Source of the DNA: an uncultured Clostridia bacterium
Lineage (GTDB): Bacteria > Bacillota_A > Clostridia > TANB77 > CAG-508
Reading direction: 5' to 3'
Length of the DNA stretch: 7,727 bases
Assembly (NCBI GenBank): GCA_949747745.1
Contig: CATKFT010000142.1
Coordinates: 1 to 7,727, forward strand
The notes under the pieces are model-generated. The model was given only the letters and a program-made list of their open reading frames with translations, was not told where the DNA came from and ran no database searches. Of the stretch, positions 1 through 5,766 are shown piece by piece (positions within the stretch are counted from its first letter, which is position 1; every line of letters begins with the position of its first letter). The translations under genes were made by a program, and so were the position numbers.

Positions 1-726
1 ATTAGGTATGATGAGAAGCTTAAATATGCAGAGAGATTATTCTATGGAGAAATAACAGCACTTATTGGAAAAGAGGGATATTGTTTTGCAAGTAATAATT
101 ATTTTGCAGAACTATATGGAGTGATACCAGGAACAGTATCACGATGGGTTTCTCATTTAGTAAAGCTAGGATATATAAAAGAGGAATTAATAAGAAATGA
201 TAAAAATGCAATAATTGAAAGAAGAATCTATATTACAGACATAAGTTGTAGGAGAATAGTACAAGATACCTATAAGCAAAATAGCACATACCCCTATAAG
301 CAAAATTGCTTATACCCTATGAGCAAAAAAGCTAAAGATAATAATATAAATATTAGGATAGATAGATTCTTTAATTATATTATAAATAATAAAGACGAAA
401 TTCCTAAGGAATTTGAAAATATGGAGCAATTTCAGGAGTTTTATAAAATAATTGAAAGGTTAGAATTTAATTATACAGAAGATATGATAAACACTTTCAA
501 AAAGAAAAATATAGAAAGATTAAAAATTATAATCTATGCAATAAAAGAAATGTTTATAAGAAACAAAGGAAAGCTATTATTAAAAGCTACAAGAGAAAAC
601 TTTTTAGATGTATACGATAGTTGTAAAAATTTTGAAAACTCATACAAAAATACAGAAAATGAGATTAAGAGTTTTTTTGATTACTACTATATAAGTATTA
701 TTAGAAAATTAGAAGCTAAGTTATAG
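1..726 (+). CDS. Winged-helix replication-initiator-like protein, 5' end cut by window
   Basis: The reading frame is already open at base 1 and runs 241 codons to TAG at 724-726, so the start lies before the window. Residues of about 5-75 (window numbering) look like a winged helix-turn-helix: a segment ending GYCFASNNYFAELYG is followed by the recognition-helix-like GTVSRWVSHLVKLGYI and a wing (ERRIYITD). This arrangement is typical of the N-terminal domain of plasmid and phage initiators and of HTH regulators on Gram-positive mobile elements. A short linker with repeated YKQN units (residue 91 on) leads to a helical, lysine-rich C-terminal half that I do not recognise; a DnaD-like helical domain is possible. 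The linker DNA holds iteron-like repeats, which favours an initiator over a plain transcription factor. The gene sits directly upstream of the transfer operon. The HTH call is firm; the replication role is inference. Confidence 0.7.
   Translation: MRYDEKLKYAERLFYGEITALIGKEGYCFASNNYFAELYGVIPGTVSRWVSHLVKLGYIKEELIRNDKNAIIERRIYITDISCRRIVQDTYKQNSTYPYKQNCLYPMSKKAKDNNINIRIDRFFNYIINNKDEIPKEFENMEQFQEFYKIIERLEFNYTEDMINTFKKKNIERLKIIIYAIKEMFIRNKGKLLLKATRENFLDVYDSCKNFENSYKNTENEIKSFFDYYYISIIRKLEAKL
271..332 (+). repeat. Iteron-like direct repeats inside the initiator-like gene
   Basis: Two 24-base units at 271-294 and 295-318 share TATAAGCAAAAT at the start and ATACCC near the end. A partial third copy (ATGAGCAAAAAAGC) follows at 319-332, and GATACC just before 271 resembles the end of a preceding unit. 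The second unit contains a perfect 9-base inverted repeat, TATAAGCAA (295-303) and TTGCTTATA (306-314), around an AA centre. Replication initiators of plasmids and phages often carry their own binding iterons in the linker-coding part of the gene, so this could be the origin of the element. The 24-base period is a multiple of three, so coding duplication is an alternative explanation. Confidence 0.55.
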
Positions 727-747
727 CTTTATTTTTTTTACTCAAAT

Positions 748-753
748 GGAGGG
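748..753 (+). promoter_or_regulatory. Ribosome binding site for the small membrane protein gene
   Basis: GGAGGG lies five bases before the ATG at 759. This strong site supports 759 as a real start even though the frame opened there is short and needs two frame changes to reach a sensible end. Confidence 0.7.
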
Positions 754-758
754 TTAAA

Positions 759-1010
759 ATGATTGAACCATATAATTTAGAAATGAATTCTAGTATGAAT
801 CTAATGTTAGGAGAGATGATGGAAAAAGCTTTTTTTTTGTAATCATTTTTTTAACATTTTTGATTCTTTTAACTTTAATTATTTGGCGAATTCGGAAGCC
901 ATATAAAGTCCGAAAAAGCAATAAAGTTTGGTGTGAAAAATTTTATAATATGTATGTTAATACAGGTTTTTATATTAGCAATACCACTACTTATAGCTTT
1001 TTTCAAGTAA
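759..1010 (+). CDS. Small two-helix membrane protein; needs -1 shift at T9 and +1 shift at CGG
   Basis: Translation from ATG 759 gives about 26 residues (MIEPYNLEMNSSMNLML...) and then hits TAA at 840 after a run of nine T. If the run is read as ten T, the frame continues into a hydrophobic segment (VIIFLTFLILLTLIIW). It then meets CGG at 893. Skipping that C gives I-GSHIKSEKAIKFGVK and a second hydrophobic helix (ICMLIQVFILAIPLLIAFF) ending at TAA 1008-1010. The product would be about 83 residues: two membrane helices joined by a short basic loop. I do not recognise a family. Its place immediately before the pilin suggests a minor transfer-channel component. The second half has no start codon or ribosome site of its own, which supports one interrupted gene. 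The CGG event matches those in four better-recognised genes here; the T9 event does not and may be a sequencing error. Confidence 0.6.
830..838 (+). other. T9 homopolymer with apparent -1 frame change
   Basis: Nine consecutive T follow AAAAAGC. The frame from ATG 759 stops at TAA 840-842, while the hydrophobic continuation is one base out of register, as if one T were missing. Transcriptional slippage or ribosomal -1 slippage on the run could restore it; a miscounted homopolymer would give the same picture. Confidence 0.5.
893..896 (+). other. CGGA +1 frameshift / quadruplet site 1
   Basis: The context is CGA ATT CGG AAG. Skipping C893 gives ATT GGA AGC and opens the frame to 1010, encoding the loop and second membrane helix. 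Without the skip the frame runs to about 1025 as a polar, aromatic-rich sequence with no second helix. The start of the upstream frame depends on the T9 correction, so this site is slightly weaker than the others. Confidence 0.65.
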
Positions 1011-1026
1011 TGAAAGGAAAATTTTA

Positions 1027-1414
1027 ATGAAAAGAGAAAATAAAAATACAAAAAGCAAATTAATAAAAATGAAACTGACATCTTTAATTACAGCTACATC
1101 AATAATGCTAATGAATTTAAGATGTTATGCAACAACAATAGGTACACAAGAAGTTGAAACTGCTACACAAAACGTAAAGAATGCAGTTATTAAATTAGCA
1201 ATGCCTGTACGGTTCTGTTTTAATGTTTGTTAGTATTGTTATTATAGCTATTAAACTAATTGTAAATGCTAACAATCCTAACAAAAGAAGTGAAGGAATT
1301 GGAGGACTTGCGTGGGTAGCAGCAGGATTTATGCTTTTAAGTTTGGCATTAATTGTTTCTGGAATAATTTTAAGTGTGTCTACAAATGGCTCAGGCTCTA
1401 TGATTGGAGGTTAA
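1027..1414 (+). CDS. virB2: VirB2-like conjugative pilin, with +1 shift at CGG 1210
   Basis: The ATG at 1027 follows AAAGGA at 1013-1018. Residues 1-38 form a signal peptide: a lysine-rich start, then KLTSLITATSIMLMNLRCYA with likely cleavage after YA. A short polar stretch is followed by two membrane helices around residues 57-80 and 92-115, separated by a charged loop (NANNPNKRSEG). The protein ends SGSMIGG. This small secreted two-helix layout is that of VirB2/TrbC pilins. The frame from 1027 reaches CGG 1210 after AMPV and would stop at TAG 1233. Skipping C1210 gives MPV-GSVLMFVSIVIIAIKL and 128 residues in total. The ATG at 1223 inside the second frame lies in the middle of the first membrane helix and has no ribosome site, so it is not a separate gene. 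The next gene, PrgI, starts two bases after the stop. Confidence 0.8.
1210..1213 (+). other. CGGT +1 frameshift / quadruplet site 2
   Basis: The context is CCT GTA CGG TTC. Skipping C1210 gives GTA GGT TCT and joins the signal peptide and N-terminus of the pilin to both membrane helices. The unshifted frame ends seven codons after CGG, at TAG 1231-1233. This is the only one of the five sites followed by T instead of A. Confidence 0.8.
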
Positions 1415-1416
1415 AA

Positions 1417-1707
1417 ATGCAAATATATAATGTACCTTACAATTTTAATCATGAAGAAAAAGTTTTTGGAGGCTATGTATCAATTAGACAGGCAATATAT
1501 TTAATATTTGGAGCATCAATGCTTGTGATATTTTTTATACCAATAGTTAATATAATCATCAAAACATTGACGTTTTTAGTATTAGCAACTATGTTTGTAT
1601 TATTTGCTTTTCTAAAAATTGATGAAACTAATGCAGATAAATACTTTATCTATATTTTAAATTTCTTTGTTAGGAAGAAAAAGTATATTTTAGAGAAAGG
1701 TAAATGA
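1417..1707 (+). CDS. PrgI / VirB3-like inner-membrane conjugation protein
   Basis: The product has 96 residues, starting MQIYNVPYNFNHEEKVFGGYVSIRQ. The start was chosen because GGAGG at 1406-1410 is spaced six bases from ATG 1417; the frame is open further upstream but only as a shadow of the pilin gene. The N-terminal Y-x-V-P ... E-x-K-x-F-G-x-x-S/T-x-R-Q pattern followed by two adjacent membrane helices (about residues 28-48 and 50-67) and a basic C-terminus is characteristic of the PrgI family, the Gram-positive equivalent of VirB3. It would sit in the membrane next to VirB4 and help recruit it. It has no CGG and no frame change. Its stop overlaps the next start (ATGA at 1704-1707), indicating translational coupling. 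Confidence 0.85.
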   Translation: MQIYNVPYNFNHEEKVFGGYVSIRQAIYLIFGASMLVIFFIPIVNIIIKTLTFLVLATMFVLFAFLKIDETNADKYFIYILNFFVRKKKYILEKGK

Positions 1708-2420
1708 AAATGATTATTACGATAATTTCTATGTTGGCAAGTATTGGACTTGTAATATTTTTGCCAATATATTTAAGAAAGAAAAATAAAATGTATAACT
1801 TACAAACAGAAGAAAAATCTAAGTTAAAGAAACAAAGGAAAAATATAAAAACTATATGGGGAATTGAAGAAATAAAAGATGGAATACTAACTGTAAATAA
1901 CAAACATTCTATTATTATAGAACTTGGTAGCATAGAATATAAGTTATTAAATGATGAGGAACAAAATAATATAGACAACAGCTTAATAAAACTAGCAAAA
2001 ACATTTACAAACCAAACGCAATTCTTTAGCACGATAGAAAAAATAGATACGACAGATAAAATTGAAACAATAAAAGAGAATATAGAAAAACAAAAGAATA
2101 TCAATATAAAGGCATATGGGGAAAGCATTATAGAGTATTTAGATAATATAATGCAAGAAGATAACTTGTATGTAAGAAAAAATTATCTTATAGTAACATC
2201 AAATGAAGCATTTGAAAAGGCTGAAAGGGAATTAAAGGAATACTATGAAGATTTAAAATATAGTTTTGCTGGAATAAAAGTTACAGTTAGATTATTAGAA
2301 GATATTGATATTATTGAGTTAATTTATAGAGAATTAAATAAAAATTCAAGTGAACAGATAGGAAATATCATTAAGGAGGGAGGATTAGAATTTTATGTTA
2401 AAGCAAAGAGTGAAACATAA
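1704..2420 (+). CDS. Membrane-anchored protein resembling a VirB4 N-terminal domain
   Basis: The product has 238 residues, starting in the ATGA overlap with PrgI. One membrane helix (about residues 3-24, ending FLPIYLRKKNK) is followed by a lysine-rich, possibly coiled segment. From about residue 50 a cytosolic domain begins TIWGIEEIKDGILTVNN with a later IIELGSIEYKLLNDEEQ. That alternation (G-I-x-x-I-K-D-G-I ... I-I-E-L ... I-x-Y-x-L-L-x-x-x-E-Q) resembles the N-terminal domain of VirB4/TraC-type proteins, but there are no Walker motifs, so it cannot be an ATPase. Being wedged between PrgI and VirB4 suggests it docks VirB4 at the membrane. This resemblance is by eye and could be wrong. It has no CGG and no frame change. 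Its last 26 bases overlap the VirB4 start. Confidence 0.6.
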   Translation: MKMIITIISMLASIGLVIFLPIYLRKKNKMYNLQTEEKSKLKKQRKNIKTIWGIEEIKDGILTVNNKHSIIIELGSIEYKLLNDEEQNNIDNSLIKLAKTFTNQTQFFSTIEKIDTTDKIETIKENIEKQKNINIKAYGESIIEYLDNIMQEDNLYVRKNYLIVTSNEAFEKAERELKEYYEDLKYSFAGIKVTVRLLEDIDIIELIYRELNKNSSEQIGNIIKEGGLEFYVKAKSET

Positions 2421-4273
2421 AAAAGGTGAAAAGAAGATATCTATAGAAAAAGCTAAGAAGAAAAAAGTAAAAGAAAAAGGACAAGATATATTTGATAAAG
2501 TTCCAGAACTCATAGAGCTAATGATACCAGATTGTGTAGATGAAAAGAGGGATTATACAGTTCTTGGATATGATAAGTATACTAGGTGTTTTGTTATATC
2601 TACATATCCTAATAAAACATTTTTAGGATGGTTAGATAGGATATTTAATTTGCTTGGAGATATAACATTAAGCATTATTAATAGACCTGCAAATGATGAT
2701 AGTGTAATAAGACAATTAAACAAAAAAGTAACAATACTAGAATCTGAAAGGCAGACTTATGAAAGTAAAGGAAATATTGATTTAATTCACCCATTAGAAA
2801 AAATGATTTTTGATTATGACCAAATAAGAAAGCAAGTACAAATGGCTAATGATAAGTTATTTTTTGTTACAATTTTACTAAGAATTAATGCCAAAGATTT
2901 AGAAGAATTAAATACAAAAAGCAATCTGCTAAAAAATGAGTTTTCTAAAATATCAGCAAAAGCAAGATGTCTTAATTTTAGACAATTAAATGGATTAAAA
3001 GCTAATTTGCCTTTTAATGACCTTAATATATTTGATTATGAAAGAAATGTAACATCTGATGGACTTGCTACAATGTTTCCAATAGCAAGTTCTAATACTG
3101 TTTCTAGTGCTAATGGAGTACCTATTCGGAAGAAATTATTTTACAGGTTTGCCAGTATATTTAGATACATTTGATAAAAGCTTGACTAATCCTCATATAG
3201 TAATTTTAGGAATAACAGGAGCAGGAAAGTCTGTAACTATGGATACACTTGCTTCAAGGTCTTTAGTTACAAAGAATACCCAATCTGCAATTCTTGATAT
3301 AGAAGGTGAATATAAGAAAAGAACAGAAAGCTTAGGTGGAAAAGTAATATCAATAAAACAAGGAGTGGATGCAGGAATTAATATCTTTGATATAGATATT
3401 GAACAAGAGGAAAATGGCATAGAAAAGATTAATATTCTTAATAAGGTAGCAGAAATAAGAGCAATTTTATCTGGAATAATGAAAAATTATATGGATAGAC
3501 CTCTTAATGCAAAAGAGTTGGTAGATATTGAAGAAAGTGTAATAGAAACGTATAAAGAAAAGGGAATTACCACTTTTAAAGAAAGCATTTATGAAAAAGA
3601 AGGTGGAAAGATAGGAAACAAATTAACACTAGGAAAAATAAAAAAGAAAATGCCAACACTTTCTGATTTTCAACGAATACTATCAAATAAAAAGAATTCG
3701 AGAGAGCTTGCAGAAATATTATCTGGATTTCTAAGTGGTAAAAGTTTAGGAATGTTTGACTGTCAGAGTAACATTAATATAAATGATGTCTGCATAGATT
3801 TTGATTTATCTAATATTACAGATGAGGTAACAAAGTTTTATTCAAGTTTAGTAATTACAACATGGATTACAGAAAAATATATGAAAAGATCTAATATTTA
3901 TGAAGAAAAGTCTATATATATAGATGAAGCTTGGACTATGCTTAAATATGAAGAAACAGCAAATTTCATTGAACAATTAGCTCGTCGTGCAAGAAAAAGA
4001 GGCGTGAGATTAGTTTTAGCAAGTCAAATGGCTGAAGAATTTACAGCATCTGCACAAGGAAGAGCAACCCTAAATTCTTGTGGCACAGCGATTATAATGA
4101 AACAATCTCCAGCAAGTGTTGATAAGATAATTGAATTTTTTAAACTATCAAATGGTACAAGAGACTTCTTGTTACAAGCAAAAAAAGGTGAGGCACTTCT
4201 TTATATGGAAGGAAAAGTATCAGCAATAGCAATTGAAATTTTGGATAAAGAAAAAGAAATGTTGAAAGTGTAA
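2395..4273 (+). CDS. virB4: VirB4/TraC-type conjugation ATPase, with +1 shift at CGG 3127
   Basis: Joined across the CGG site the protein has 625 residues, a normal VirB4 length. The start at ATG 2395 lies inside the preceding gene and follows a GGAGGGAGG site at 2375-2383. Residues 1-244 are the VirB4 N-terminal domain and end NTVSSANGVPI. After skipping C3127 the frame continues G-RNYFTGLPVYLDTFD, which is the usual VirB4 lead-in to the nucleotide-binding site. Walker A, GITGAGKS, is at residues 272-279. Walker B, SIYIDEAW, is at about 506-513 with D510 and E511. Downstream come ARRARKRG and LVLASQMAEEF, conserved VirB4 C-terminal blocks. The enzyme powers pilus assembly and transfer at the cytoplasmic face. 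Without the shift the product stops 15 codons after CGG and lacks the whole ATPase domain. The second half cannot start independently: ATG 3107 is out of phase with any ribosome site and lies inside conserved sequence. Confidence 0.93.
3127..3130 (+). other. CGGA +1 frameshift / quadruplet site 3 (VirB4)
   Basis: The context is CCT ATT CGG AAG AAA. Skipping C3127 gives ATT GGA AGA AAT TAT and restores the conserved VirB4 segment GVPIGRNYFTGLPVYLD. The unshifted frame reads RKKLFYRF and soon stops near 3174. The glycine falls where VirB4 proteins commonly have a P-x-G pattern, so homology fixes the junction to within a residue or two. Confidence 0.9.
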
Positions 4274-4280
4274 AGGAGGG
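4273..4280 (+). promoter_or_regulatory. Ribosome binding site that fixes a TTG start
   Basis: AAGGAGGG immediately after the VirB4 stop lies six bases before TTG 4287. No ATG occurs at a suitable distance, and the TTG-initiated sequence begins with a textbook signal peptide, so TTG is taken as the start. Confidence 0.8.
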
Positions 4281-4286
4281 TGGATT

Positions 4287-5766
4287 TTGAAGAAAATAAA
4301 TAAAAAATTAGTTGCGAGTATATTGATTATACTTGTTTTTTTGAGCTTATTTATACCAAAATCAAATGCAAACTTCTTTACACATGGTGATGACAAAAAA
4401 GATAAAACAGAAATAGAAAAGACCATAGATTCAGATGATGGTGGAATATTTGAAAAAATAATAGCTAAGATGATACGGAGGACTAGCAGAGGCAGTTTTT
4501 GATTTAACTACTAAAAAAGAATTAGGAGTAGGATTTAAAAATTATGATGAATTAATTTTTGCACAGAATTCAACAGATATTTCTCCATTTACTGTAGAAC
4601 AATGGAATTCAATGATGAATTGGTACAAGATAATGTCAGGAGTTGCAGGGAGTTTAATTTTTATAGCAGTAGTAATTGTAGCTTATAAATTTATAATTGG
4701 TGGATATAGCATTGAAAAAAGAAATGAAGCAAAAGAAAGCATAATGAGATTATTTTTTGGAGCAATATCAATTGGCGTTGCACCAATATTTGTAAAGTTT
4801 TTATTACTACTAAATAATAATATGGTACATATGTTAATTGGATATTCAAATGGAAGTTTAGATACTTTACTTGGAAACAACGTAATATCTAATATACAAA
4901 CAGGAAATGCAATAGCAACAGCAATTGTTATTGCGTTATTTGCATATCTATTTTTTAAATTAAATGTAAAGTTTATAATAAGGCAATTTACAATATTAAT
5001 ATTTATGCTATTTACACCCATTATATCAATTATGTGGATGATAAATAAGCGAACAATTGGAGCTTCTATTTGGTTTGGACAAATATTTATAAATGTATTT
5101 ATGCAGTTTATCTATGCTTTTTTATTTTTAGTATATATGAAATTTTTACCTCAATCAGGAGGATGGGCAACAGCTATTTTGTGGGCAATGATGATATTAC
5201 CAATTGCAGATACTCTGCAAAATACTCTTCAAAACCTTGTATCAAGAATTGCAGGAATTAATAATGAAGAAATTGCAAACAGAGGCATTGGTATGGCAGG
5301 TGCAATGGCATATAGCATAAAGACAATAGCTTATCAGTTTAAAGGAAATGAAGTTTACAATAGCAACAATAATAACAGCTTCTTAGGCAGAATGTTTGCA
5401 AAAGATTCTAGTATACAAAATAATCAAATATCTCCAATGAAAACAACTCAAGTCGAAACTACACCGATGAAAACTACACCAATGAATGTAACGCAATCAA
5501 ATAACGAAGCAAATGAAACTAAAAATAATATAATTCAAAATAACAAAATTAGTAATAACAATAATTTTAGCACAGGAAGAAAAATATATAATACAGGTAA
5601 AGAATTTATGAATATAGGAATGTATGCAGCTGAGGGAAGAAATTTTAAACCACAAGTAGAATATAACAGACGAAATATTAATAATTCAAGAAAAGAAGAT
5701 TATAAAAAAAGAGATAAAGAAGAAAGTAATATCACAAGCAACTTACAGGAGCAAGATAAAATATGA
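4287..5766 (+). CDS. VirB6/TrbL-like polytopic channel protein, with +1 shift at CGG 4476
   Basis: The TTG start is fixed by the site at 4273-4280. Joined across CGG the protein has 492 residues. Residues 1-29 are a signal peptide (MKKINKKLVASILIILVFLS... ending near NANFF). A charged stretch (DDKKDKTEIEKTIDSDDGG) is followed by IFEKIIAKMI, CGG at 4476, and, after skipping C, GGLAEAVFDLTTKKELGVGF. About six membrane helices follow, near residues 119-138, 155-175, 206-224, 232-251, 260-284 and 292-306. From about 358 the tail is asparagine-rich, low-complexity and cytosolic, with PMKTT repeats. This is the layout of VirB6/TrbL-type inner-membrane channel proteins. The 4477-4611 stretch is open and carries amphipathic coding sequence that only makes sense joined to both sides; the ATG at 4612 is internal. 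The stop overlaps the next start (ATGA at 5763). Family call is by topology and context. Confidence 0.78.
4476..4479 (+). other. CGGA +1 frameshift / quadruplet site 4 (VirB6-like)
   Basis: The context is ATG ATA CGG AGG ACT AGC. Skipping C4476 gives ATA GGA GGA CTA GCA GAG and an unbroken frame to 5766. The unshifted frame stops at TGA 4500-4502, leaving a 71-residue secreted stub without any of the channel helices. Confidence 0.85.
5438..5496 (+). repeat. Degenerate PMKTT repeats in the VirB6-like tail
   Basis: Three imperfect units encode MKTTQVETTP, MKTTP and MNVTQ in the Asn/Thr-rich cytosolic tail. They look like recent short duplications in a low-constraint linker. They have no evident DNA-level role. 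Confidence 0.5.

Noticed and set aside
1312..1416. Longer PrgI and receiver-like proteins from upstream starts (1312, 6426)
   Set aside because: The extra segments are shadows of the pilin and M23 genes, and the chosen starts have proper ribosome sites at normal spacing.
1704..1707. TGA read as tryptophan (mycoplasma-type code)
   Set aside because: TGA ends PrgI and the VirB6-like gene in ATGA overlaps where the next gene starts, and tryptophans in conserved positions are TGG.
3107..4273. Separate ATPase gene starting at ATG 3107
   Set aside because: No ribosome binding site precedes it, its first residues (MEYLF) do not match VirB4, and the conserved sequence joins only through the CGG site. 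The same holds for internal ATGs at 1223, 4612 and 6094.
875..5021. Minus-strand open frames (875-1081, 1670-2128, 3193-3420, 4220-4426, 4683-5021)
   Set aside because: They are opposite well-supported genes, are rich in Phe/Ile/Ser as expected from reversed AT-rich coding sequence, and have no recognisable motif.
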